Source of the DNA: Atopobiaceae bacterium
GTDB taxonomy: Bacteria; Actinomycetota; Coriobacteriia; Coriobacteriales; Atopobiaceae
Direction: 5' to 3'
Length of the DNA stretch: 39,485 nucleotides
Assembly: GCA_017513965.1 (NCBI GenBank)
Contig: JAFWMI010000163.1
Location: forward strand, 1 to 39,485
The notes under the pieces are model-generated. The model had not been told where the DNA came from, searched no databases, and saw only the letters and a program-made list of their open reading frames with translations. Positions 16,916 through 24,831 of the stretch are shown here, piece by piece. Made by a program: the position numbers and the translations under genes. The first letter of the stretch is position 1. Every line of letters begins with the position of its first letter.

Positions 16916-17752
16916 CTACTTCGTCTTGCGACGACGGATGATCAGGCGGTTGCTGCCCTTCTTGGGGTCACGCGTCTTGTAACCCTTGGTGGGCTTGCCC
17001 CACGGCGTCACGGAAGGACGACCAGAGGTGTGGTTCTTGCCCTCGCCACCACCGTGCGGGTGGTCAACAGGGTTCATAACCGTACCACGAACGGTAGGAC
17101 GAACGCCCATCCAGCGCTTACGGCCTGCCTTGCCAACAACGATGTTGGAGTGGTCGGCATTGCCCACGACACCAATCGTCGCACGGCACGTGAGCAGCAC
17201 GCGACGAAGCTCGGAGGAGGGCATACGGAGCACGGCATAGCCGTTGTCCTTGCCCATGAGCTGAACGGAAGTACCAGCCGAACGTGCCATTGCGGCACCC
17301 TTGCCGGGCTGGAACTCCACGGCATGCACGAGCGTACCCACGGGAATCTCGGAGAGAGGCATGGCGTTGCCGGGCTTGATGTCGACGCCCTTGGCGCCAC
17401 TCACCACGGTGTCGCCTACGTTGAGGCCCTGCGGTGCAAGGATGTATGCCTTGGAACCATCCACATAGTGGAGCAGCGCGATGCGGGCGGAACGGTTGGG
17501 ATCGTACTCAATAGAGGCGACCTTTGCCGGAACGTCGTCGTGGACGCGCTTGAAGTCGATTCGACGATACTTACGCTTGTGGCCGCCGCCCTGGTGACGG
17601 GTGGTGATGCGACCGTTGTTGTTACGACCAGCCTTCTTGGGCAGGGGCTCGAGAAGCGACTTCTCGGGCTTGTCCGTCGTGATCTCGGCGAAGTCCGAGA
17701 TCGTCTGGAAGCGACGCCCTGCGCTCGTAGGCTTGAGGTGCTTTACTGCCAT
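16916..17752 (-). CDS. rplB: 50S ribosomal protein L2
   Basis: L2 is a universally conserved protein near the peptidyl-transferase centre and an intersubunit bridge. The C-terminal [18 protein letters not shown] holds the essential histidine loop. N-terminal [19 protein letters not shown] is also diagnostic. The length, 278 aa, is normal. It is separated from rplW by an unusually long 145-nt gap. Confidence 0.97.
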   Translation of the reverse strand: MAVKHLKPTSAGRRFQTISDFAEITTDKPEKSLLEPLPKKAGRNNNGRITTRHQGGGHKRKYRRIDFKRVHDDVPAKVASIEYDPNRSARIALLHYVDGSKAYILAPQGLNVGDTVVSGAKGVDIKPGNAMPLSEIPVGTLVHAVEFQPGKGAAMARSAGTSVQLMGKDNGYAVLRMPSSELRRVLLTCRATIGVVGNADHSNIVVGKAGRKRWMGVRPTVRGTVMNPVDHPHGGGEGKNHTSGRPSVTPWGKPTKGYKTRDPKKGSNRLIIRRRKTK

Positions 17753-17897
17753 TACTGTTTCCCTTTCTTCCGTTGGCCACTGTGCTCAGGGACTGAGGCT
17801 ATTGCCTCGGGCACAGCGACTCCGGACGTACCACGGTACCGCGCGTATCTATCTGCGCGATAAGCTTGCGCTCATCCGCGAGGATGGGCGCGTTACC
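17753..17897 (-). promoter_or_regulatory. 145-nt spacer with nested hairpin between rplW and rplB
   Basis: CTGTGC (17780-17785) pairs with GCACAG (17811-17816), enclosing GAGGC (17795-17799) and GCCTC (17804-17808). It lies about 27 nt upstream of the rplB start. No gene is seen. It may be an mRNA control or processing element within the S10 operon. Confidence 0.4.
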
Positions 17898-18197
17898 TTA
17901 CTCAGAAACGCCGTCGTTCGCGAAGATCTCGATCGTCTCGCCGGGGGCGAGGGTCACGATGGCCTTCTTCCACTGACGCGTCTTGCCCGCAACGTAGCGT
18001 ACGCGACGAGTCTTGGGCTTGACGTTAACGGTGTTGACCTTGACCACGTGCACGTCGAAGAGCTTCTCAACGGCGAGCCTGATCTCCTCCTTGGGGGCGG
18101 TGCGAGCAACCTCGAAGGTGTACTTGCCCTGCTCCATGAGGTCGAAGGAGCGCTCGGTTACGACCGGGCGGATGATGACTTCGTAGGGAGAGTTCAT
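17898..18197 (-). CDS. rplW: 50S ribosomal protein L23
   Basis: L23 lies at the tunnel exit and is the docking site for trigger factor and SRP. It starts MNSPYEVIIRPVVTERSFDL and contains VVKVNTVNVKPKTRRVRYV. The length is 99 aa. Its ATG shares one base with the rplD stop (TAATG). Confidence 0.97.
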   Translation of the reverse strand: MNSPYEVIIRPVVTERSFDLMEQGKYTFEVARTAPKEEIRLAVEKLFDVHVVKVNTVNVKPKTRRVRYVAGKTRQWKKAIVTLAPGETIEIFANDGVSE

Positions 18198-18823
18198 TAT
18201 GCCAGCGCCTCCTCAAGGGTCTTGGCCACATCGACGCTCATGACCAGAGCCGCATTGTCGATGAGGTTCCTGGTGTTGGCCTCCGAGACGGCGATGACCT
18301 CAACCTTGGGGATGTTGCGGAAGGAGAGGTACTCGACGACGGCCTCGTCGTCGACCACGAGCGTCACGCGCTTGCCGGTAAGACCGAGTGCCTTGATGAC
18401 GGCAGCGGCACGCTTGGTGGAGGGCTCGTCAAACGAAAGAGCGTCAAGCAGCACGAGCTCGGCATCAGCGAGCTTTGCGGAGAGCGCGGAACGCATCGCA
18501 AGCTTCTTGACCTTGTTGTTTGCCTTCTTGGCATAGCTGCGGGGCACCGGTCCAAACACAACGCCACCACCGGTCCACTGTGCGGCGCGAATGGAGCCCT
18601 GACGAGCACGGCCCGTGCCCTTCTGGCGATACGGCTTACGGCCGCCGCCGGAGACGTCGTGACGGTTCTTCACGGCGTGGGTACCCTGGCGCATGCTGGC
18701 CTCGTATGCGACGACGACCTGATGCATGACCGGGATGTTTGGCTCGATGCCAAACACGTCGGAGGAGAGCTCGGCCTCGGCGACTGCCTGCCCCTCGACG
18801 TTCTTCACTTCGTACTTGGACAT
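18197..18823 (-). CDS. rplD: 50S ribosomal protein L4
   Basis: L4 reaches into the exit tunnel and in E. coli autoregulates the S10 operon. The extended loop GGGRKPYRQKGTGRARQGS is intact, as is the C-terminal NIPKVEVIAVSEANTRNLI. The length, 208 aa, is normal. It lies 11 nt after rplC. Confidence 0.97.
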   Translation of the reverse strand: MSKYEVKNVEGQAVAEAELSSDVFGIEPNIPVMHQVVVAYEASMRQGTHAVKNRHDVSGGGRKPYRQKGTGRARQGSIRAAQWTGGGVVFGPVPRSYAKKANNKVKKLAMRSALSAKLADAELVLLDALSFDEPSTKRAAAVIKALGLTGKRVTLVVDDEAVVEYLSFRNIPKVEVIAVSEANTRNLIDNAALVMSVDVAKTLEEALA

Positions 18824-18834
18824 TCTATCCTCCC

Positions 18835-19455
18835 TTAGGCCATGCGGACCTGGACGAGTGCGTTCTTGCCACCAGGCACCGCGCCCTTGACGAGCAGGAG
18901 GTTCTGGTCGGTGTCCACGCGCACGAGCTTGAGGTTCTTCACCGTCACGCGCTCGTCACCCATGTGTCCGGCCATGTGCAGGCCCTTGCGAACACGAGCG
19001 GGATACGCGCACTGACCAATGGAACCCGGCTTGCGCTGGTTGCGGGAACCGTGCGTCATGGGGCCACGGGAGAAGTTCCAGCGCTTGATGGTGCCCTGGA
19101 AGCCCTTGCCCTTGGAGGTGCCCGTCACGTCGACGGCCTTGACCTCCGCGAAGTCGGCTACGGTCACCTGATCGCCAGGCTTGTACTCCGTGCCGTCCTC
19201 AACGCGCACCTCACGCAGGAACCGCATGGGCTCGACGCCCGCCTTTGCGAAGTGACCCGCCATGGGCTTGTTGACCTTCTTTGCCTTGATGTCACCAAAG
19301 CCGATCTGAACGGCATCGTAGCCGTCGGTCTCTTTGGTCTTAACCTGCGACACCGTGCAGGGGCCTGCCTGAATGACGGTTACGGGCACGACGTTGTCGT
19401 CGTCATCCCATACCTGCGTCATCCCGATCTTGCGGCCAAGAATCGTGCTGACCAT
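18835..19455 (-). CDS. rplC: 50S ribosomal protein L3
   Basis: L3 is an early-assembly 50S protein close to the peptidyl-transferase centre. It starts [19 protein letters not shown] and has [20 protein letters not shown] and [20 protein letters not shown]. The length is 206 aa. The start is ATG 19455 with AAGGA upstream. It is the first gene of this S10 operon: rpsJ, normally just before it, is absent here. Confidence 0.97.
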   Translation of the reverse strand: MVSTILGRKIGMTQVWDDDDNVVPVTVIQAGPCTVSQVKTKETDGYDAVQIGFGDIKAKKVNKPMAGHFAKAGVEPMRFLREVRVEDGTEYKPGDQVTVADFAEVKAVDVTGTSKGKGFQGTIKRWNFSRGPMTHGSRNQRKPGSIGQCAYPARVRKGLHMAGHMGDERVTVKNLKLVRVDTDQNLLLVKGAVPGGKNALVQVRMA

Positions 19456-19583
19456 ACCTAGTCCTTACACTCGGTGGTCATGGGACGGCAACTCTAGGCG
19501 ACCCTTTCGCCTCTCCCCAGCGGACCACATCCTACGTCGCTACCTAGATGGGGACAGCACTCCCCAATTTCAGCAGCTTTTGT

Positions 19584-19612
19584 AGTGTACACCGCCCCGG
19601 GCGTCTCCACAA
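19584..19612 (-). promoter_or_regulatory. Candidate promoter for the rplC-led S10 operon
   Basis: On the minus strand TTGTGG (19612-19607) is followed after 17 nt by TACACT (19589-19584), matching 3/6 and 4/6 of the sigma-70 consensus. The predicted start leaves a leader of about 120 nt before rplC, long enough for a regulatory structure. I see no better candidate in the 19456-19752 interval. Confidence 0.4.
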
Positions 19613-19658
19613 ACTCTTCGTGTTCTATCTCGCAAAAAGTGCGCGTAAAGACAGCCTC

Positions 19659-19730
19659 CAACCAAAGAGGGACAGTCCCCGATTGGCTAATTCGCGAATC
19701 AACCAATCGGGGACTGTCCCTCAGTGGTTA
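19659..19730. repeat. REP doublet between the oxidoreductase operon and rplC
   Basis: Two about 31-bp REP units lie at 19659-19689 (core GGGACAGTCCC) and 19700-19730 (core GGGACTGTCCC), in inverted order. Their 10-bp spacer ATTCGCGAAT is itself a perfect palindrome, so the whole unit can form one long cruciform or hairpin. It lies 22 nt past the gamma-subunit stop codon and is the likely terminator of that operon. Confidence 0.88.
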
Positions 19731-19752
19731 CGTCACCCACCTATTTATCCTG

Positions 19753-20310
19753 CTATGCGTCGATTCCCAGCTGGAAGGCACGCAGGTTGGGCTCGAGCAA
19801 GTGCTGGCGCTTGGGCGGCACGCACTTGGCGATGGCCGCGTCAACGGTCTCGCGCTCGCAGAAATTCGTGAGCGACCAGAGCTTGCCCAAGCAGATGATA
19901 TTCGCCAGGCCCTTGAGGCCCTCGGCCTCAGCCATCTCGGTTGCCTTGAAGGCAGACACGGTAACGCCCTCCGCAAGCTCCACGCCCTCGGCGCCGTTCA
20001 TGGCAAGCGTGGTGTCGATCACAATGGCACCGCCCGGCTGCACCGTGGATGCGAACTTCTCCACGCTGGACTGGTTCATGGCAATGAGCGCCGTAGGCTT
20101 GGTGATAAACGGCGTGCCAATGGCATCATCGGACAAAGACACGCTGCAGTTTGCGGTGCCACCACGCATCTCGGGGCCATAGCTGGGCATCCAAGAGACC
20201 TGTCGACCATCGATCAGGCCGCAGTTCGCCATAATCTTGCCAGCGAACAAAAGGCCCTGGCCACCAAATCCCGAGAGTACGCACAAGAGCTCATGGTTGT
20301 AGTCGGCCAT
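19753..20310 (-). CDS. 2-oxoacid:ferredoxin oxidoreductase, gamma subunit
   Basis: The gamma subunit belongs to the pyruvate/ketoisovalerate oxidoreductase catalytic domain family. The nucleotide/CoA-site loop is SGFGGQGLLFAGKI near residue 13, followed by SYGPEMRGGTANCSV. The length, 185 aa, is typical. It starts 3 nt after the beta subunit and is the last gene of the operon. With the alpha, beta and ferredoxin subunits it forms a four-subunit enzyme that oxidatively decarboxylates a 2-oxoacid to acyl-CoA and reduces ferredoxin. The substrate could be a branched-chain 2-oxoacid or 2-oxoglutarate; sequence alone does not settle it. Confidence 0.9.
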   Translation of the reverse strand: MADYNHELLCVLSGFGGQGLLFAGKIMANCGLIDGRQVSWMPSYGPEMRGGTANCSVSLSDDAIGTPFITKPTALIAMNQSSVEKFASTVQPGGAIVIDTTLAMNGAEGVELAEGVTVSAFKATEMAEAEGLKGLANIICLGKLWSLTNFCERETVDAAIAKCVPPKRQHLLEPNLRAFQLGIDA

Positions 20311-20313
20311 CTG

Positions 20314-21210
20314 CTACGCCTCCTTTCCCTGTTGGGCGATTGGGCAGTCCTTGGCGCGATCGAGCGCCGCCTCTGCCGCATTGGCAAATCCGTCGGCCAC
20401 AACGTCTTTGTAAACGCCGAGCGGATAGTACGGCAGCATGTTGTCGCGCAGCCACTGGAAGGCATCGAGCGGCGTCATGCCCCAGTTGGTGGGGCAGGTG
20501 GACACAACCTCCACCAGCGAGTAGCCAATGCCGTCAATCTGGTTTTGGAACGCCTTCTTGATGGCCTTCTTCGCCTGCATGATGTGCTGGCGAGAATCGC
20601 AGGTAACGCGCTCCACGTAGGCAACGCCATCCAGCGTGGAGACCATCTCGGCAATGCGCACGGGATAGCCCACCTTGGACACGTCGCGACCATAGGGGCT
20701 GGTTTGCGTTACCTGGTTGGGCAGCGACGTGGGAGCCATCTGGCCACCCGTCATGCCGTAAATGGCGTTGTTGATGAAGATCACCGTGATCTTCTCGCCA
20801 CGTGTGGCCGCATGGACCGTCTCGGCCGTACCAATGGAGGCAAGGTCGCCATCGCCCTGATAGGCAAACACCACGTTCTCGGGGTGCACGCGCTTGACGC
20901 CAGTGGCAACCGCGGGAGCACGACCATGTGCCGCCTCGATCATGTCGCAGTTCATGAAGTCATACATCATTACCGAGCAACCCACGGGCGCAATGCCCAC
21001 GGTCTTGCCCTCAATGCCCAGCTCGTCAATGCACTCGGCAACCAGGCGGTTAACGATGCCATGCGTGCAGCCGGGGCAGTAGTTGAATATGGCGTCGGTA
21101 AGCGCGTGGGGACGAGCCGTCTTGATCGTTTCGTTCTCGGCGATTTGAGAACCGATGCGCTCCTGCTGGTAGTCAGGCAGCGTGACGGGGCCAAAATTGG
21201 GCTTTGCCAT
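20314..21210 (-). CDS. 2-oxoacid:ferredoxin oxidoreductase, beta (TPP-binding) subunit
   Basis: This thiamine-diphosphate subunit is 298 aa. CPGCTHGIVNRL near residue 45 carries cluster or cofactor-proximal cysteines. The TPP-Mg motif starts at GDGDLASIGTAE and ends at FINNAIYGMTGGQ. I place the start at ATG 21210, one base after the alpha stop and with GAAAGGGG upstream; the frame is open further upstream but only overlaps the alpha gene. It is coupled to alpha on one side and gamma on the other. Confidence 0.92.
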   Translation of the reverse strand: MAKPNFGPVTLPDYQQERIGSQIAENETIKTARPHALTDAIFNYCPGCTHGIVNRLVAECIDELGIEGKTVGIAPVGCSVMMYDFMNCDMIEAAHGRAPAVATGVKRVHPENVVFAYQGDGDLASIGTAETVHAATRGEKITVIFINNAIYGMTGGQMAPTSLPNQVTQTSPYGRDVSKVGYPVRIAEMVSTLDGVAYVERVTCDSRQHIMQAKKAIKKAFQNQIDGIGYSLVEVVSTCPTNWGMTPLDAFQWLRDNMLPYYPLGVYKDVVADGFANAAEAALDRAKDCPIAQQGKEA

Positions 21211-21211
21211 G

Positions 21212-22387
21212 CTACTCACCCCTTTCGTAGCTGCTCTTGCGATCGATGGGCTGAGGCAGCACCGACCCCTGAGCGGCAGAGGAACCGCTTGTGGAACTCG
21301 TGGGCAGGCCAGCCGCAAGCTGTTGAATCTGTTCCAAGACCTCTTCGGGCGTGGGGATCACACCACCGGTGCGACCAAAGAAGTCCACCTTCGCACGGCC
21401 GTTCACGGCGAGGCGCACGTCCTCGACCATCTGGCCCATGTTGAGCTCAACCGAGAGGAACTGCTTGGCGCCGTTCTCAACAACCTGGTCGATGGCCTTC
21501 GTGGGGAACGGCCACAGCGTGATGGGACGGAGCAGGCCTGCCTTGATGCCCTGGTTGCGCGCCTCGCGCACGGCAGTCCGTGCCACACGGCTCGCGGCAC
21601 CAAAGGCGACGACCACGATCTCTGCGTCATCGCACATCATGAGCTCCTGGCGCTGGTGCTTCGCCTTAATCTGCTCGTAGCGCTCAAAGCGCGCGACATT
21701 GGTGTCCTCGAGCTTCTCGGGCGAGAGGTACAGCGAGTTGACCACGTTGTGCTTACGCTCACCCTTGTGACCAGAGGTAGCCCACGGCTTGGCGGGCAGC
21801 GTGGACGGGTCACGCTCGGGAGGAAGCGTTACGGGCTCCATCATTTGGCCAATCATGCCATCGGCAAGAATCATGGCAGGCGTGCGGTACTCGTCCGCAA
21901 GGTCGAATGCCAAATAGATGAGGTCAGCCATCTCCTGCACCGTGGAGGGCGCCAGCACCGGCATAAAGAAGTCGCCATGACCGAGCGCACGCGTGGCTTG
22001 GAAGTAATCGGACTGCGACGGCTGGATGCCACCCAAGCCTGGGCCTCCACGCTCCACGTTCACGATGACTCCGGGTACGTCTGCACCCGCCATGTACGAC
22101 ACGCCCTCTCCCTTGAGCGAGACGCCAGGAGAGCTGGAGCTCGTCATAACGCGCGCGCCGGCTGCGGCAGCGCCATACACCATGTTAATGGCGGCAATCT
22201 CGCTCTCTGCCTGCAGGAAGGTTCCGCCAATGAGCGGAAGCTTCTTTGCCATGTACGCAGCGAGCTCGGTTTGGGGCGTAATGGGATAGCCAAAGAAGAA
22301 ACGGCAGCCGGCACGCATGGCCGCCTCTGCCAACACCTCATTGCCCTTCATGAGTACGCGCTCTTGCGCGGTGTTTTGCTCTGCCAT
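21212..22387 (-). CDS. vorB: 2-oxoacid:ferredoxin oxidoreductase, alpha subunit (VorB-like)
   Basis: The 391-aa alpha subunit has the pyrimidine-binding N-domain (GCRFFFGYPITPQTE, then AESEIAAINMVYGAAAAGAR, then TSSSSPGVSLKGEG) and a C-terminal transketolase-like domain (GLLRPITLWPFP). The run RGGPGLGGIQPSQSDYFQ and IGQMMEPV match what I remember of subunit VorB of 3-methyl-2-oxobutanoate:ferredoxin oxidoreductase. KorA-type 2-oxoglutarate enzymes are close relatives and remain possible. The ATG immediately follows the ferredoxin stop (TAGATG). The C-terminal 25 residues are a Ser/Gln-rich tail. Confidence 0.88.
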   Translation of the reverse strand: MAEQNTAQERVLMKGNEVLAEAAMRAGCRFFFGYPITPQTELAAYMAKKLPLIGGTFLQAESEIAAINMVYGAAAAGARVMTSSSSPGVSLKGEGVSYMAGADVPGVIVNVERGGPGLGGIQPSQSDYFQATRALGHGDFFMPVLAPSTVQEMADLIYLAFDLADEYRTPAMILADGMIGQMMEPVTLPPERDPSTLPAKPWATSGHKGERKHNVVNSLYLSPEKLEDTNVARFERYEQIKAKHQRQELMMCDDAEIVVVAFGAASRVARTAVREARNQGIKAGLLRPITLWPFPTKAIDQVVENGAKQFLSVELNMGQMVEDVRLAVNGRAKVDFFGRTGGVIPTPEEVLEQIQQLAAGLPTSSTSGSSAAQGSVLPQPIDRKSSYERGE

Positions 22388-22591
22388 CTATTTCACCACC
22401 GTAATTGCAACGTCAGGGCAGGTGAAGTAGCACGACGAGCATGCGATGCACTCGTCCTTCACCATCTTTGCGGGATGATAGCCCTTAGGAGTAATGCGCT
22501 CTTGATCGAGCGCGAGCACACCCTTTGGGCAGGCGGCGACGCACAGGCCACAGCCCTTGCAGTGAACGTCGTCGACGATAATACGTGCCAT
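22388..22591 (-). CDS. Ferredoxin-type delta subunit, 2x[4Fe-4S]
   Basis: This 67-aa protein has two CxxCxxCxxxCP motifs (CKGCGLCVAACP and CIACSSCYFTCP), so it should hold two [4Fe-4S] clusters and pass electrons from the TPP site to external ferredoxin. It is the first gene of the oxidoreductase operon. AGGAGAGAGGGAGGG lies upstream of ATG 22591. Confidence 0.93.
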   Translation of the reverse strand: MARIIVDDVHCKGCGLCVAACPKGVLALDQERITPKGYHPAKMVKDECIACSSCYFTCPDVAITVVK

Positions 22592-22631
22592 ATATTCCCT
22601 CCCTCTCTCCTCGGGTTATAGGCAAACTGCC

Positions 22632-22637
22632 ATTATA
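22632..22637 (-). promoter_or_regulatory. Consensus -10 box upstream of the oxidoreductase operon
   Basis: A perfect TATAAT (22637-22632, minus strand) lies about 41 nt before the ferredoxin ATG. No good -35 is seen at 16-18 nt, so an activator may be needed. Confidence 0.45.
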
Positions 22638-22696
22638 CGACTACTTATGGCATGCGCGCAGATGTTAACAGAAGTGCCGTAGTTGGGGGATGCAAA

Positions 22697-22729
22697 GGGG
22701 GTAGCCCCCTGCTTCCGATGGGCTACCCC
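22697..22729 (-). terminator. 10-bp hairpin after the transhydrogenase operon
   Basis: GGGGTAGCCC (22697-22706) pairs perfectly with GGGCTACCCC (22720-22729), 32 nt past the stop of the GltD-like gene. There is no clear U-tract. It likely separates the trio from the oxidoreductase operon. Confidence 0.6.
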
Positions 22730-22760
22730 TGCTCTTGCGCTATAACAAGCTTGCTGCTGC

Positions 22761-24818
22761 CTACACGATCCTCGTCTCGCGCGTAACGGCCGGAATGCTC
22801 TTCATCGCGCCCGTGGGACAGGCCGACACGCACTTGAGGCAGCTCGCGCAGAACGTGCGCGCCTCGTCGGGAACCATGGGGTTGACCACGGTGGAGAAGC
22901 CACGGTTGTACAGGCCAAGGAAGGTCTTCCCCACCTCTTGGTCACAAATGCGGTAGCACAAGCCACACAGCACGCACTTGTCGGGGTCGTGAATGATAAT
23001 GTCGGTTGCCACGGGAACGTCCTCACGCTTGTGCATGACACCCGCAAACCGCTCGGGATCAACGTCAAATGCGTTGGCAAACCGAATGAGGCGGCAGTCG
23101 TAATAGTCGTGGCAGCCGCACTCAAGGCAACGCGACGCCTCACGCTGTGCCTGCTCCTCGGTAAACCCAAAGTAGATGGGCTCGAAGTTGTTGCGACGCT
23201 CCTCGGGAGAGAGACCCGGCATCTTCTCGCGATTCTGCTTGGGCTGGTCCTCAAAGTCCTCGGGTGTCTTCTCCTGCTTCACGAAGTAGGGCACCTTGGC
23301 GCGGACCTCATCACCCTCCAGGTAGTTGCTGATGCAGAGTGCCGCCTTTTGCGCCTCCGCGATGGCCTGAATGGCAATGCCCGCGCCACGGTTGGTCACG
23401 TCGCCAGCGGCAAAGACGTTGTCCATGGCCGTGCGGAAGGTCATCTCGTCGCAGGCGATGGTGCCACGCTGGGTAAGAATGTCACCCGACACGGCGTCTG
23501 CCACGTCGGCACCCTGGCCGATGGCCATGAGCACGTTGTCGATGGCGATGTCCTCGGTTGCGCCCTCCACAGGCACCGGGCGACGACGCCCGGAGGCATC
23601 CGGCTCGCCCAGCTCCATAATCTGCAGGCGCATACCGGTTACATGGCCGTCCTCGCCGTAGAACTCAATGGGGTTGGTGAGGAACTTGAAGGTCACGCCT
23701 TCCTCGATCGCCTCTTCGATCTCGACGTCGGCTGCGGGCATCTCGGCGCGCGTGCGACGGTAAACCACGTAGACTTCCTCCGCCCCAAGGCGTACGGCAG
23801 TGCGGCAGCAGTCCATGGCGGTGTTGCCGCCACCGCACACGGCCACGCGCTTCCCCAGCAGGGGACGCTCGCCAAGCCCCAGCCGCTCGAGGAACTCTAT
23901 GCCACCAACCACGCCTTCCAGATCCTCTCCGGGCACGCGCATGTTGTACGACTTCCAAGCGCCCATGGCGAGTAGCACGGCATCGTTGCTCGCGCGCAGC
24001 TCGTCAAAGTCAAGCTCGGCGCCGAGGCGCACTCCGTTGACCATCTTTGCGCCCGCGTCCTCAATAATCGCAATCTCTCGATCGAGCACGGCCTTGGGCA
24101 AACGGTACTCGGGGATTCCATAGCGCAGCATGCCGCCCATCTTAGGCCGCTTGTCATAGATGGTAACGTCGTGCCCGTAACGGCGCAGGAAGTATGCCGC
24201 GGTAAGGCCCGCGGGGCCACCGCCTATAATGGCAACGTGCTTGCCCGTGCTGGGCTCGCACTGCACAACGTACGGGTCGCCATCCGCCTCGATCTTGTCG
24301 GCGGCAAAGGCCTTGAGGAAGGCGATGGAGATGGGCTCCTCCACCATCTTGCGGCGGCATGCGTCCTCACAGGGATGCGGGCACACGCGACCAATGGAGG
24401 CAGGCAGAGGAAAGGCGTCGTACACGGTGGAGACGGCGTCCTTGTAGCGACCCTCACGAATCTCGCCCACATACTTTTGGCAGTCGGTCATCGCGGGGCA
24501 GTTGAGCTTGCAGGGCCCACGGCAGTCGCCGGTGTGGTCCGAGAGCAGCAGCTCCAGCGCCGTCTTTCTCGCTCGCTCCACGCGCTCGGTATTGGTGTGG
24601 ACCACATAGCCTTCCTGAGGACGCGCCGAGCAAGCACGCAACAGCTTGGGCACGCCCTCAACCTCAACCAAGCAAATGCCGCACGCTCCGTAAATGGCCG
24701 TGCGCGCGTCGAAGCACAGCGTGGGAATCTCGATGCCTGCCTTGTGGGCAGACGTAAGTATGGTGTCGGAAGACTCAGCGATAACCTGTACGCCATCTAT
24801 GGTGTAGTTAATCGACAC
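22761..24818 (-). CDS. [2Fe-2S]/[4Fe-4S] GltD-like FAD- and NAD(P)-binding subunit (NuoG-N/NfnB-like fusion)
   Basis: The protein is 685 aa. From N to C it has: a plant-type [2Fe-2S] domain with C35, C46, C49 and C63; a NuoG-like His/Cys cluster motif with H95, C99, C103 and C107; a GltD-type iron-sulfur helical domain (CPHPCEDACRR); an FAD motif GGGPAG near 199 followed by MGGMLRYGIPEYRLP; an NAD(P) motif CGGGNTAMDC near 329; a C-terminal Cys-rich segment CLECGCHDYYDC; and two ferredoxin-like clusters (CVLCGLCYRICDQ, CASCLKCVSACP). This matches NADPH-binding subunits of bifurcating transhydrogenases. GTG 24818 is chosen because GGAGGGGG lies just upstream; earlier codons overlap the preceding gene. 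Confidence 0.88.
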   Translation of the reverse strand: MSINYTIDGVQVIAESSDTILTSAHKAGIEIPTLCFDARTAIYGACGICLVEVEGVPKLLRACSARPQEGYVVHTNTERVERARKTALELLLSDHTGDCRGPCKLNCPAMTDCQKYVGEIREGRYKDAVSTVYDAFPLPASIGRVCPHPCEDACRRKMVEEPISIAFLKAFAADKIEADGDPYVVQCEPSTGKHVAIIGGGPAGLTAAYFLRRYGHDVTIYDKRPKMGGMLRYGIPEYRLPKAVLDREIAIIEDAGAKMVNGVRLGAELDFDELRASNDAVLLAMGAWKSYNMRVPGEDLEGVVGGIEFLERLGLGERPLLGKRVAVCGGGNTAMDCCRTAVRLGAEEVYVVYRRTRAEMPAADVEIEEAIEEGVTFKFLTNPIEFYGEDGHVTGMRLQIMELGEPDASGRRRPVPVEGATEDIAIDNVLMAIGQGADVADAVSGDILTQRGTIACDEMTFRTAMDNVFAAGDVTNRGAGIAIQAIAEAQKAALCISNYLEGDEVRAKVPYFVKQEKTPEDFEDQPKQNREKMPGLSPEERRNNFEPIYFGFTEEQAQREASRCLECGCHDYYDCRLIRFANAFDVDPERFAGVMHKREDVPVATDIIIHDPDKCVLCGLCYRICDQEVGKTFLGLYNRGFSTVVNPMVPDEARTFCASCLKCVSACPTGAMKSIPAVTRETRIV

Positions 24819-24831
24819 GATACACCCCCTC

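Noticed and set aside
19585..21444. Plus-strand open frame of 619 codons opposite the oxidoreductase subunits
   Set aside because: Antisense of the beta and gamma subunits; it also runs through the REP doublet. No supporting signals.
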